Of a stretch of DNA of 16,871 bases, positions 1-8,714 are shown piece after piece. The notes under the pieces are model-generated. The model was given only the letters and a program-made list of their open reading frames with translations. It was not told the DNA's origin and did not search any database. The translations under genes were made by a program, and so were the position numbers. The DNA is taken from contig DXOJ01000827.1 of assembly GCA_019412865.1 (NCBI GenBank), forward strand, positions 1 to 16,871, written 5' to 3'. Source of the DNA: Bacteroides sp. Lineage in GTDB: Bacteria; Bacteroidota; Bacteroidia; Bacteroidales; Bacteroidaceae. Positions within the stretch are counted from its first letter, which is position 1. Each line of letters starts with the position of its first letter.

Positions 1-326
1 GTTATATTCCGACAGAAAAAGACAATAAGGATACAGAGGACAAAGTTATGAAAAAAAGATGCTTTTACAATTGAAACGCAAAAGTAAAAGTGAATAAAAT
101 TACTAACTTAGAACAATAACCAGCAAAGGATGGTGGTTGTAAAACAGTCACCCTCCAATTTTTTAATTTGGTCTTTGATATATGGGGTACTTCAAATAGC
201 GTAAGGGAGTTAAATTGGGGTGATGTGAAGTTAGGTTTGTATATTAAGATAGTGCATTTATAGATATGGATGGACATTACTCCCTATTATTAAACATATG
301 TTCTATTTAAATAAATAAGCACTGAC
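1..326. other. Upstream non-coding region
   Basis: I see no convincing gene here. A + strand frame is open from the window edge and stops at TGA 72-74; it reads as a hydrophilic tail (YIPTEKDNKDTEDKVMKKRC...) and could be the C-terminus of a neighbouring gene, but 23 residues are too few to judge. The frames on the minus strand give low-complexity, hydrophobic protein that I do not recognise. Sequences fitting TAnnTTTG also occur at 232-239 (+) and, reading leftwards, at 79-86 and 41-48 (-). The motif is short and the DNA is AT-rich, so some of these are expected by chance. A 7-bp inverted repeat (AGGGAGT 204-210 / ACTCCCT 279-285) is the only symmetry noticed. Confidence 0.5.
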
Positions 327-334
327 TAAATTTG
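327..334 (+). promoter_or_regulatory. Candidate Bacteroides -7 promoter element (TAAATTTG)
   Basis: The octamer matches the Bacteroides sigma-ABfr -7 consensus TAnnTTTG exactly. It lies 24 bases before the ATG at 359, leaving a short leader. No good TTTG is present at the -33 position; TTTA at 306-309 is the nearest. If this is the promoter, the in-frame TTG at 332 lies inside the -7 box and cannot be the translation start. Confidence 0.45.
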
Positions 335-358
335 CATCATTATAAACTATATAATATT

Positions 359-1885
359 ATGAAAAAAATAATCTATCTTGTTCCTGCGTTATCTTTAGCA
401 GGTTGCACTTCACAGCAGGTAGAAGAAAAGCCGAATGTGATTGTCATTCTTGCTGATGATCTGGGGTTCGGTGATGTCAGTGCTTATGGTTCAACTACTA
501 TTCATACACCGAATATTGACAGTCTTGCCCGTGGGGGAGTTTGTTTCACAAATGGATATGCTACTTCGGCTACTTCTACCCCCAGTCGTTATGCCCTAAT
601 GACCGGAATGTATCCATGGAAGAATAAAGATGCAAAAATCCTTCCGGGTGATGCTCCTCTTATTATCAACGAGAGCCAATACACTTTACCAAAGATGATG
701 CGAGAGTGTGGTTATGTGACCGGAGCTATCGGAAAATGGCATTTGGGCATGGGAAATGGAAATGTCAATTGGAATGAGACAGTCAAGCCGGGAGCAAAAG
801 AGATTGGCTTTGATTACTCTTGTCTGATTGCGGCAACAAATGACCGCGTTCCGACTGTTTATGTAGAAAATGGAGATGTGGTAGGTCGTGATCCGTCAGA
901 TCCTATTGAGGTGAGTTATGAACAGAACTTTGAGGGGGAGCCGACTGCTATATCCAATCCCGAAATGCTGAAAATGCAATGGGCGCACGGACATAATAAT
1001 TCGATTGTAAATGGAATACCCCGTATCGGTTATATGAAAGGTGGGAAGAAAGCCCGTTGGAAAGACGAAGATATGGCTGATTATTTTGTAGACAAGGTAA
1101 AGAACTTTATTACTGAACACAGAGACTCTTCATTCTTTCTTTATTATGGTTTGCATGAACCTCATGTGCCACGCGCGCCTCATCAACGTTTTGTTGGGAA
1201 AACGACTATGGGACCTCGTGGAGATGCAATTGTGGAAGCAGACTGGTGTGTGGGTGAATTACTAACTTATTTGAAGAAAGAAGGACTTCTGGAAAAGACT
1301 CTGATTATTTTTTCAAGTGACAATGGTCCGGTTTTGAATGATGGATATAAAGATGGTGCTCCCGAACTGGCTGGCAAGCACGCTCCTGCCGGAGGATTAC
1401 GTGGTGGTAAATATAGTTTGTTCGATGGAGGTACACATATTCCTTTATTCGTTTATTGGAAAGGAAAGATTCAGCCTGTAAAATCGGATGCACTAGTCTG
1501 CCAGATGGACTTGTTGGCGTCTTTAGGAAGCATGGTGGGAGCCACTCTGCCGGATGGACTGGATAGTCGCAACTATTTAAATGCATTCATGGGAACAGAA
1601 CTGAAAGCTCGTGAAAATTTGATTATTGAAGCTCAAGGCAGACTGGGTTACCGCAGTGGTGACTGGATTATGATGCCACCTTATAAAGGTTCGCAAAGAA
1701 ACCTGACCGGAAATGAATTGGGGAACTTGGATGAATTCAGTCTGTTTGATGTAAAATCAGACAAGGGACAGAAATCTAATGTAGCTGGCAGACATCCGGA
1801 ACTGCTTGAGCGGTTAAAGCAGGAATTTTTTGTGCAAACAGATGGATTTTATCGTAGTGAGGTGGAAGAAGAACCATTAAAATAA
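359..1885 (+). CDS. S1-family sulfatase, lipoprotein, Ser-type
   Basis: A sulfuric-ester hydrolase predicted to remove sulfate from a glycan (508 aa from ATG 359). The N-terminus is a lipoprotein signal with lipobox LAGC (Cys16), so the enzyme should be membrane anchored. No acidic run follows the Cys, so surface display is not indicated. Visible active-site residues are D33/D34 (calcium), S73-T-P-S-R77 (formylglycine motif, Ser variant), K126 and H128 in GKWHLG, H266, D321/N322 in SSDNG and K351 in RGGKYSLF. All the expected catalytic positions are present and the length is normal. The central part (HGHNNSIVNGIPRIGYMKGG, then DEDMADYF) resembles a common Bacteroidetes sulfatase subgroup; I cannot assign the SulfAtlas subfamily or the sulfate position. 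An upstream TTG at 332 adds nine residues before the signal peptide and overlaps the candidate promoter, so ATG 359 is preferred. A terminator follows, so it may be transcribed separately from the genes downstream. Confidence 0.9.
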   Translation: MKKIIYLVPALSLAGCTSQQVEEKPNVIVILADDLGFGDVSAYGSTTIHTPNIDSLARGGVCFTNGYATSATSTPSRYALMTGMYPWKNKDAKILPGDAPLIINESQYTLPKMMRECGYVTGAIGKWHLGMGNGNVNWNETVKPGAKEIGFDYSCLIAATNDRVPTVYVENGDVVGRDPSDPIEVSYEQNFEGEPTAISNPEMLKMQWAHGHNNSIVNGIPRIGYMKGGKKARWKDEDMADYFVDKVKNFITEHRDSSFFLYYGLHEPHVPRAPHQRFVGKTTMGPRGDAIVEADWCVGELLTYLKKEGLLEKTLIIFSSDNGPVLNDGYKDGAPELAGKHAPAGGLRGGKYSLFDGGTHIPLFVYWKGKIQPVKSDALVCQMDLLASLGSMVGATLPDGLDSRNYLNAFMGTELKARENLIIEAQGRLGYRSGDWIMMPPYKGSQRNLTGNELGNLDEFSLFDVKSDKGQKSNVAGRHPELLERLKQEFFVQTDGFYRSEVEEEPLK

Positions 1886-1947
1886 GCCCGATAACCCCTT
1901 CTGGAAAGCATTTGATTGATTAGGTATTAGATTGTTTTGCAGGAATT

Positions 1948-2018
1948 GGTGTAGAAGGATAGTTTCTGAACATGTGTGCTCATAATAAAACATATTTTCT
2001 ATCGTCTACACCTTTTTT
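1948..2018 (+). terminator. Rho-independent terminator after the first sulfatase
   Basis: The left arm 1948-1962 (GGTGTAGAAGGATAG) pairs with 1999-2012 (CTATCGTCTACACC): eight base pairs, a 2x1 internal loop, then five more. TTTTTT follows directly at 2013-2018. The 36-base loop contains a further weak ATGT/ACAT pairing. This is a good intrinsic terminator for the sulfatase gene ending at 1885. Since a candidate promoter begins five bases after the T-tract, the arms could also act as an operator or attenuator for the next operon. Confidence 0.7.
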
Positions 2019-2022
2019 CTTT

Positions 2023-2030
2023 TACTTTTG
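2023..2030 (+). promoter_or_regulatory. Candidate Bacteroides -7 promoter element (TACTTTTG)
   Basis: An exact match to TAnnTTTG, 46 bases before the ATG of the GH43-type gene and immediately after the terminator hairpin. The -33 region overlaps the hairpin's right arm and shows no clear TTTG. Weak -33 elements are common at activated promoters, so control by a regulator encoded outside the window is plausible. It would drive the long operon that starts at 2077. Confidence 0.5.
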
Positions 2031-2076
2031 CTGCATCACAATCATACATAAATAACGTTTAACTTTTTAGAATCAT

Positions 2077-3066
2077 ATGAAAACACTCATCCAATTTTTA
2101 TTGGCGACATTCACCATTTTAGCTTGTGTATGTTGCAAGACTGCAAAAGAAGAAAAAACAGACGATAAATTGAATGAAATTACCTTTGCAGATCCGACTA
2201 TATTTGTAGAAAATGGCAAGTATTATCTCACAGGTACGCGCAATAGAGAACCTAATGGATTTGCTATATTCGAATCTACAGATTTGAAGGAATGGAAGAC
2301 TGCTAATGGAGATACTCTTCAGTTGATACTACGCAAGGGAGATTCCGCTTATGGTGAAAGAGGATTCTGGGCTCCGCAATTATTTAAGGAAGGAAATAGG
2401 TATTATCTGACATATACGGCTAATGAACATACTGCACTGGCATCCTCCAACTCTGTATATGGTCCATTCAGACAAGACTCCATACGTCCTATTGACGAGA
2501 CGGCCAAAAATATCGATTCATTTTTATTCAAAGATTCAGATGGAAAGTACTACTTGTATCATGTACGTTTCAACAAAGGAAATTATCTGTGGGTAGCTGA
2601 ATTTGACTTGCAGAAAGGCTGTATTAAGCCCGAAACTCTGAAAAAGTGTTTCGATAATACGGAGGCATGGGAAAGAACGCCTAATTATAAATCGGCACCA
2701 GTAATGGAAGGTCCTACTGTTGTCAAACTCGATGATTTATATTATTTGTTCTATTCTGCCAATCATTTCAAGAATATAGATTATGCTGTGGGATATGCTA
2801 CGTCTACGTCTCCTTACGGTCCGTGGAAGAAGCATGCAAACAATCCTATTATTCACCGAAGCATCGTCCACGAAAACGGCTCCGGACATGGGGATTTGTT
2901 TAAAGGTTTGGACGGAAGATATTACTATGTATATCATGTTCATCATTCAGATTCAATTGTGCAGCCGCGTAAGACACGCATTGTTCCGTTAATCTTAAAA
3001 AAGGAAAATGACGTATATAGTATAACGATTGATAAAGAAAATGTTATCAAGCCAATGTGGAAATAA
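2077..3066 (+). CDS. GH43-type five-bladed beta-propeller glycosidase, lipoprotein
   Basis: A predicted exo-acting glycosidase of the GH43 clan (329 aa). GH43 enzymes are usually alpha-L-arabinofuranosidases, beta-xylosidases or exo-galactanases. The signal peptide ends in a Cys-rich stretch (ILAC-VCC, Cys17/19/20), so it is probably a lipoprotein; an acidic and lysine-rich linker follows. Candidate catalytic residues in family order are D39 in FADP (base), D147 in DSFLF (pKa modulator) and E211 in VMEGP (acid), with H271 in GHGDLF near the active centre. Blade repeats of the form DGKYYLYH, DDLYYLFYSA and DGRYYYVYH are visible. It is a single-domain protein with no carbohydrate-binding module. 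The next gene starts at once after or just inside its end, so the two are co-transcribed. Subfamily and substrate cannot be fixed. Other propeller families (GH62, GH117) are less likely but not excluded. Confidence 0.82.
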   Translation: MKTLIQFLLATFTILACVCCKTAKEEKTDDKLNEITFADPTIFVENGKYYLTGTRNREPNGFAIFESTDLKEWKTANGDTLQLILRKGDSAYGERGFWAPQLFKEGNRYYLTYTANEHTALASSNSVYGPFRQDSIRPIDETAKNIDSFLFKDSDGKYYLYHVRFNKGNYLWVAEFDLQKGCIKPETLKKCFDNTEAWERTPNYKSAPVMEGPTVVKLDDLYYLFYSANHFKNIDYAVGYATSTSPYGPWKKHANNPIIHRSIVHENGSGHGDLFKGLDGRYYYVYHVHHSDSIVQPRKTRIVPLILKKENDVYSITIDKENVIKPMWK

Positions 3067-3092
3067 TAGAAGTATATAAAACAATATGTATT

Positions 3093-4712
3093 ATGATGGA
3101 TGGTAATTTTATATCTCGAAAAAGAATAGGAGGCATAGTTGCTTTATCCTTTTTACAGTTTGGAAATCTGTCGGGACAAGAGCGTCCGAACATAGTTATG
3201 ATATTGGCAGATGATATGGGTTATTCCGATATCGGATGTTATGGTAGCGAGATAGAAACCCCGCATATTGATAGTTTGGCGTTACAGGGAATCCGGCTGA
3301 CTCAATTTTATAATACTTCTCGTTCCTGCCTAACCCGGGCAAGTCTTATGACTGGTTTGTATCAACATCAAGCTGGGATAGGATGGATGTCAGAAGATCC
3401 TTTTAAAAATGTCGATAAAGATCCGAAAGACTGGGGTGTTGCTGAATATAGGGGGGCTTTGAACCGTAATTGTGTGACTATTGCCGAAGTTCTTAAAAGT
3501 TCAGGTTACCATACCTATATGACGGGCAAATGGCATTTAGGGATGCATGGCATGGAAAAATGGCCTTTGCAGCGTGGTTTTGAACGTTTTTATGGTATAT
3601 TGGCAGGGGCTTGCAGTTATCTGAGGCCAGAAGGTGAAAGAGGATTGGTCCTAGACAACGAAAAGTTACCTGCACCCGAGGCACCTTATTATACTACCGA
3701 TGCGTTTACAGACTATGCCGTTAATTTTATAAATGAACAAAAAGATAATACTCCCTTTTTCTTATATTTAGCATATAATGCTCCGCATTGGCCTTTACAA
3801 GCTAAAGAAGCAGATATAGAGAAATATTATGAACTGTATCGTACGAAAGGCTGGGACCAGATTCGTAAAGAACGCCATAAACGTATGGCCGATTTAGGAA
3901 TAATCGACTCAGAGATCGGTTTTGCTGAATGGGAGAATCGTCAGTGGGAAGAGCTCTCTGAAGCAGAAAAAGATCATACAGCTTATAGAATGGCTGTTTA
4001 TGCTGCACAAGTGCATTGTATGGATTATAACATAGGAAAACTGATTGAGAGCCTGAAAAAGAGTGGAAAGTTGGATAATACTTTGATCTTTTTCATGTCT
4101 GATAACGGGGCATGTGCCGAACCGCATAATGAACTTGGTGGTGGCAAGCAAAAAGATATCAATAATCCGGCGGTAAGCGGCCATCCTTCGTATGGCAAAG
4201 CTTGGGCTCAGACCTCAAATACTCCATTCAGAAAGTACAAACAACGTGCATACGAAGGGGGAATATCTACTCCGTTGATAATTACATGGAAAAATCGTTT
4301 GAAAGGTTTTGAAAATACATGGTGCCACGTTCCCGGATATCTTCCGGATATCATGCCGACCATACTGAATGTAACTGGTGCCACATATCCTTCTACCTTT
4401 CACAATGGTAATAAGATACATCCTTTAGTGGGCACTGATCTTATGCCGGCTATAAAAGGAAAAGTTTCTTCCATTCATGAATATATGTATTGGGAACATC
4501 AGGGTAATAGAGCTGTCCGTTGGAAAAACTGGAAAGCGGTATGGGATCAGGAAGGAAAAGTTTGGGAATTATATGATATCGGGAAAGACCGCGTGGAGGC
4601 TTGTGATTTGTCAGCCGTTCATCCGGATATCCTTAAACAGTTATCGGACAAATGGGCCGTATGGGCAGCTGAGACAAAAGTTTTAATTCCATTTCCTAAT
4701 AATAAAAAATAA
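3093..4712 (+). CDS. S1-family arylsulfatase, secreted, atypical Ser-type motif
   Basis: A predicted periplasmic sulfatase (539 aa from ATG 3093). An ATG at 3057 overlaps the previous gene by ten bases but puts 12 extra residues before the signal peptide; from 3093 or 3096 the n-region (SRKRIGG), hydrophobic core and cleavage near LSG-Q look normal. Active-site residues are D40/D41, K146 and H148 in TGKWHLG, H232 in NAPHWPLQ, D337/N338 in MSDNG and K381/K383 before the EGG motif. The formylglycine motif reads S78-C-L-T-R82. Aligned on RASLMTG, the modified residue is Ser and the usual Pro or Ala at +2 is Leu (codon CTA 3330-3332). Cys79 does not have the right spacing to be the modified residue. 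The overall form resembles AtsA-like arylsulfatases and the next gene, suggesting an old tandem duplication. If Leu blocks maturation the enzyme would be inactive; the other catalytic residues are intact. Confidence 0.88.
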   Translation: MMDGNFISRKRIGGIVALSFLQFGNLSGQERPNIVMILADDMGYSDIGCYGSEIETPHIDSLALQGIRLTQFYNTSRSCLTRASLMTGLYQHQAGIGWMSEDPFKNVDKDPKDWGVAEYRGALNRNCVTIAEVLKSSGYHTYMTGKWHLGMHGMEKWPLQRGFERFYGILAGACSYLRPEGERGLVLDNEKLPAPEAPYYTTDAFTDYAVNFINEQKDNTPFFLYLAYNAPHWPLQAKEADIEKYYELYRTKGWDQIRKERHKRMADLGIIDSEIGFAEWENRQWEELSEAEKDHTAYRMAVYAAQVHCMDYNIGKLIESLKKSGKLDNTLIFFMSDNGACAEPHNELGGGKQKDINNPAVSGHPSYGKAWAQTSNTPFRKYKQRAYEGGISTPLIITWKNRLKGFENTWCHVPGYLPDIMPTILNVTGATYPSTFHNGNKIHPLVGTDLMPAIKGKVSSIHEYMYWEHQGNRAVRWKNWKAVWDQEGKVWELYDIGKDRVEACDLSAVHPDILKQLSDKWAVWAAETKVLIPFPNNKK

Positions 4713-4721
4713 TATATAGCC

Positions 4722-6374
4722 ATGAAAAGAATAGATTATACTTTTATGTTGACCCTTGGTGCGTCAATAGGTGCTTGTCCTGTATTGGCCCAGCAGAATG
4801 TATCAAAACCTAATATTGTCCTTATATTATTGGATGATGTCGGATATTCCGATTTCGGATGTTATGGTTCGGAAATAAATACTCCTAATATAGATCGGCT
4901 TGCTGAAAATGGTATTAGACTACGTCATTTTTATAACCAGGCTCGGAGTGCGCCAACCAGGGCTTCGTTGATTACTGGTTTATATCCTCATCAAGTTGGG
5001 AATGGTGCTTTAGGGAAAGTTCCGGGTTATCCGGCATATCAGGGATATCCAAATGAGAATAATGTTTTCTTGCCTGAAGCATTGAAAACAGCTGGATATT
5101 TTAATGTCATGACAGGTAAATGGCATTTAGGATATTTTCAAGGTGTTACTCCAATAAGCAGAGGATTTGACCGTTCACTGAACGCTCCGTTTGGCGGCTA
5201 TTATTTTTCTTCTGACAAATCATTGAAGAAGAATAAAAAAGAAAGAACCAACCAACGAAATCTTTATTTGAATGATGAAGAAATTGGATTCGATGATGAT
5301 CGTTTACCTGAAAATTGGTATTCTACTCATTTGTGGACAGATTTTGGATTAAAGTTTATTGATGAAGCTATTGAAGAAAAACAGCCCTTCTTTTGGTATC
5401 TGGCACATAATGCTGCACATTTTCCCTTGCAGGCTCCTGTAGAAACCATCAATAAATATAAGGGAAAATATATGAAGGGATGGGAAGATGTGCGTAATGC
5501 ACGATTCAAAAAGCAATTAGAATTAGGGTTATTCGAGCGTCCTGACCAGTTAACACCTCGTAATCCCAAGGTTCCGGAATGGGATTCACTGACTCAGGAA
5601 GAAAAGGAGCGCTATGACATGCAGATGGCTATTTATGCAGCTGTTATTGAGGAAGTAGATCGGAGTATCGGGCGTGTGGTAGAACATTTAAAAGAAAAAG
5701 GTGTGCTGGATAATACCCTGATTATCCTCCTTTCGGACAATGGTGGAAATGGAGAACCGGGCATAGAAGGACGCTTTGCTGGAAAGAATCCCGGTTCAGC
5801 GGGGAGTACAGTTTTTCTGGGTGCTGCCTGGGCAGACGTTGCTAATGCACCATTCTTCTTGTACAAACATCACGGTCATGAAGGAGGTTGCAACACACCG
5901 TTTATTGTTTCCTATCCGAATGGAATTGATAAAAGTCTGAACGGCACTATTCAAAAAGACAATTACGGACATATAGTAGATATCATGCCTACTTTGGTGA
6001 AACTTACAGGCGCTACTTATCCCTCTTCGCGTGGCGGCCATAAAGTACCTCCAATGGAAGGTATATCCTTACTGCCTTTATTAAAGGGAGAACCGGTAAA
6101 GCAAACCAAACCGACCATTGTGGAACACGAAGGCAACAAAATGCTGCGTGACGGAGAATGGAAAATAGTGCAGGAATATAAAGAGCCGAAATGGAGGCTA
6201 TACAACTTGAAGAATGATCCTACTGAAATGCGGAATCTCGCAGATAGGGAGCCTGAAATACTGAACCGAATGATTCATGATTACCAAAAAATGGCAGATC
6301 ATATCGGAGTAGAAAGTGAGATCGAATTCAAGGTTGGCAAATGGTATACTCCTGTAGAAGAATATCTCAAATAA
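4722..6374 (+). CDS. S1-family arylsulfatase, secreted, Ser-type
   Basis: A second AtsA-like sulfatase (550 aa) nine bases after the previous gene, so clearly in the same operon. The Sec signal peptide probably ends at VLA-QQ (about residue 23), placing it in the periplasm. Active-site residues are D38/D39, the motif S76-A-P-T-R80, K133 and H135 in TGKWHLG, H233 in AAHFPLQ, D339/N340 in LSDNG and K382 before HEGG. All the expected positions are present. It shares with the upstream gene the YGSEI-TP-ID segment, RASL-TGLYPHQ and the NxPF...EGG-xTP block, but differs in a central insert rich in Lys and Asp (about residues 163-195), so the two probably act on different sulfated positions. Substrate is not determinable. 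Confidence 0.9.
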   Translation: MKRIDYTFMLTLGASIGACPVLAQQNVSKPNIVLILLDDVGYSDFGCYGSEINTPNIDRLAENGIRLRHFYNQARSAPTRASLITGLYPHQVGNGALGKVPGYPAYQGYPNENNVFLPEALKTAGYFNVMTGKWHLGYFQGVTPISRGFDRSLNAPFGGYYFSSDKSLKKNKKERTNQRNLYLNDEEIGFDDDRLPENWYSTHLWTDFGLKFIDEAIEEKQPFFWYLAHNAAHFPLQAPVETINKYKGKYMKGWEDVRNARFKKQLELGLFERPDQLTPRNPKVPEWDSLTQEEKERYDMQMAIYAAVIEEVDRSIGRVVEHLKEKGVLDNTLIILLSDNGGNGEPGIEGRFAGKNPGSAGSTVFLGAAWADVANAPFFLYKHHGHEGGCNTPFIVSYPNGIDKSLNGTIQKDNYGHIVDIMPTLVKLTGATYPSSRGGHKVPPMEGISLLPLLKGEPVKQTKPTIVEHEGNKMLRDGEWKIVQEYKEPKWRLYNLKNDPTEMRNLADREPEILNRMIHDYQKMADHIGVESEIEFKVGKWYTPVEEYLK

Positions 6375-6409
6375 GAAGTATCGGAATTATAATCTTTAAT
6401 TTATAACAT

Positions 6410-8680
6410 ATGAAAAATAAGTATCGTAAACTAGCCGTCATCATGCTGACTGCTGTATGTTTCGCGGGGTGTCAACAAGAAGATATTGTATATCCCGAAC
6501 CGGATGCAAAGGTCGCTGAAACTTATTTGACCTTAAACGAGCTCACTCAGTCCCCTCTACAAGTACCGGGACCAGAGGGAACCTATATATTGAAAGTGAT
6601 ATCTGATGATAAATGGACGTTAAGTAGTTCACAAGCATGGTGCAGCGTATCAGAAACAGAAGGGTTCAAATATTCCCAAGTGCCTGTTTCGTATTCTGAG
6701 AATCCATGGAATGAACCTCGTACGGCAGAACTGACTTTTCTTATCAATGAATCGCAGGAGATAAAGATAGTAACTGTGGAGCAAGAAGCCAGCGAAACTT
6801 CTTTGGCTGCGGACTCTAAAGAACTGCAATATAACATTGGAGGAGGTGAAAAGGATATTACTCTACAAACCAATGCGGTAGAATGGAATGTCGAAGTAGT
6901 GGATGAACCGACCCATACTCCGGTTAAATGGTGTACAGTAACTCCTGTTACAGGAAAAGGAACAGCCACTTTGAAAGTCACTACCGAGAGTAATACGACA
7001 GAAGTGGTACGTAAAGCCAGTTTGGTTTTTACAGCTGCCGACAAGAGTCTGAGTATTCCTGTCATTCAGGCCGACAAACTGGAAGCTCCTGTCATTACTT
7101 TGGATGATCACAACGATTTCCTGCTTTCATGGAATGAAATTACCGGTGTGGACGGCTATAAGCTGAAAGTCATTGCAGACCAGAACGAAAACACAATCGA
7201 TATTCCTTCGGGAACGGCATCTTACAATCTGGATGTTATTGACTGGAAAGGATATGTAGGAATGGTTTCTATTCAGTTATTCTCTTACGCAAACATTGGC
7301 GGAGGAACTGTAGCTCAGATGGGAAGTGAAATTATAGAGGCACACAATCTGTTTGACGAGACCAGTGGAGACGGAGAAAAAGGATCTGAATATATTATCA
7401 CGAAGCCCCGTCATTTGAGGAACGTCAGCAAGTATCTTGATAAGAACTACAAACAGACTGTAGATATTGACCTTACAGGCATAGATATGGCACCTATCAG
7501 TACAGAACTGGTCAATAACACTTATAACGGTAATTTCACCGGAGTATACGAAGCAACTAAGGGAGATATTATCGATACCGGTACAGGACGTTCTTCCGAA
7601 CAATATAAGATAAAGAACTGGACGCTGAATAAAAGTTCCAATACTAATTGCGGTTTGTTCGCTTCTATCGGTGCAGAAGGTATCGTACGTAATGTATGTA
7701 TCGAGAATGTTGTTATCAAGGCCAAAGCCAAAGTTGGTGCGATTGCCGGTAACTGTTCTGGTAAAATTATCTCTTGCCACACAACAGGTAATGAGGGAAG
7801 CATCAGTACGGCTGCAACTACGGATGCTGAAATCTATCTCGGAGGAATTGTCGGTTATCTCACCGAGAAAGGCGAAGTTTCCTATTGCTCTAATACAGCG
7901 GCTATTGAAGGGACAGCCGGTTGTGTCGGTGGGGTTGTAGGAATCATAATGCGTGATGCTAACAATGCTCCTGCCGTTGCATATTGTACCAATAAAGCGA
8001 ATGTAGTTTGCAGCAGCAAATCACCGGTTGGAGGTGTGGTCGGTTCAATAGCGGGAGCAGCAGGAAATGACCTGATCAAAGTGACTGGTTGTGCAAATTC
8101 AGGAGAAATTTCTGGAACTCAGGCTAACAATCAAGTAGGAGGAATTGTCGGTCGTGCAACTATTGATACCGAAATATCCCAGTCTTACAATACTGGTTCT
8201 ATCACTGCGATGGGCTCGGCAAGTGGTATCATCGCACGTATGGGTGGAACCAATGCTATAGTCAGAGATTGCTACAATACAGGTGCGATAAAGAGCACAG
8301 GTACAGCTACCAATGGCAACAGCAATGCCGCAGGAATTGTAGCGACATGTACTATAGCAGCAGGAGGTGGCATGACAATCGAAAACTGTCATAACGTAGG
8401 AGACATGACAACTGCGAACGGGGCTTCTTTCGGAAACGGACTGTTCCATCGTACTGATGGCAAGATTTCTCAAATAACAATGAAAAGCTGTTTCTCTTTG
8501 AACGAAGACGGAAAGTCACAGAGTAGCGGAAGTGACTCATACATATCAGGTGGTTCTTCCAGTTATAAGAACCTGTCTGCAAGTGAAATGAAGAACACAT
8601 CTTCATTCACAAACTGGAATTTCAGTACGGTTTGGGAAATGGGAAGTGAATACCCGACATTACAGGGCTTATTAAAATAA
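6410..8680 (+). CDS. BACON/GLUG-repeat surface lipoprotein, candidate glycan-binding protein
   Basis: A 756-aa non-enzymatic lipoprotein. The signal ends in lipobox FAGC (Cys21), followed by QQED; acidic residues just after the Cys fit a Bacteroides surface-export signal. Domains by eye: two BACON-like beta-sandwiches (about 38-127 and 131-222, each with a WC-x-V motif and an EQ or IQ ending), a fibronectin-III-like domain (about 224-315), then a long stretch of GLUG-type repeats (about 335-700) with recurring GGIVG or GGVVG turns, each near a C-x-N-x-G/A motif such as CANSGEI, SYNTGSI, CYNTGAI. The C-terminus (NWNFSTVWEMGSEYPTLQG) is the usual end of GLUG proteins. It lies 35 bases after a sulfatase and directly before susC. 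BACON and GLUG domains are associated with carbohydrate or mucin contact and adhesion, so a surface glycan-binding role is inferred. It replaces the SusE/F-type protein usually found after susD. No catalytic motif was seen. Confidence 0.8.
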   Translation: MKNKYRKLAVIMLTAVCFAGCQQEDIVYPEPDAKVAETYLTLNELTQSPLQVPGPEGTYILKVISDDKWTLSSSQAWCSVSETEGFKYSQVPVSYSENPWNEPRTAELTFLINESQEIKIVTVEQEASETSLAADSKELQYNIGGGEKDITLQTNAVEWNVEVVDEPTHTPVKWCTVTPVTGKGTATLKVTTESNTTEVVRKASLVFTAADKSLSIPVIQADKLEAPVITLDDHNDFLLSWNEITGVDGYKLKVIADQNENTIDIPSGTASYNLDVIDWKGYVGMVSIQLFSYANIGGGTVAQMGSEIIEAHNLFDETSGDGEKGSEYIITKPRHLRNVSKYLDKNYKQTVDIDLTGIDMAPISTELVNNTYNGNFTGVYEATKGDIIDTGTGRSSEQYKIKNWTLNKSSNTNCGLFASIGAEGIVRNVCIENVVIKAKAKVGAIAGNCSGKIISCHTTGNEGSISTAATTDAEIYLGGIVGYLTEKGEVSYCSNTAAIEGTAGCVGGVVGIIMRDANNAPAVAYCTNKANVVCSSKSPVGGVVGSIAGAAGNDLIKVTGCANSGEISGTQANNQVGGIVGRATIDTEISQSYNTGSITAMGSASGIIARMGGTNAIVRDCYNTGAIKSTGTATNGNSNAAGIVATCTIAAGGGMTIENCHNVGDMTTANGASFGNGLFHRTDGKISQITMKSCFSLNEDGKSQSSGSDSYISGGSSSYKNLSASEMKNTSSFTNWNFSTVWEMGSEYPTLQGLLK

Positions 8681-8714
8681 GGTTTAACAATCAATGAATA
8701 ACGAATATAATATT

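Noticed and set aside
204..285. 7-bp inverted repeat AGGGAGT/ACTCCCT as a regulator site upstream of the first sulfatase
   Set aside because: The arms are short and 68 bases apart, which is well within chance.
332..358. TTG start and N-terminal extension of the first sulfatase
   Set aside because: It lies inside the -7 promoter box and would put nine residues before a normal lipoprotein signal.
3057..3092. Upstream ATG for the second sulfatase, overlapping the GH43-type gene
   Set aside because: It places 12 non-signal residues before a good signal peptide; 3093 or 3096 fits better, though coupling cannot be excluded.
6583..7803. Long minus-strand open frames inside the BACON/GLUG gene
   Set aside because: They lie opposite a clear coding gene, have no recognisable protein and are expected shadows of its codon use.
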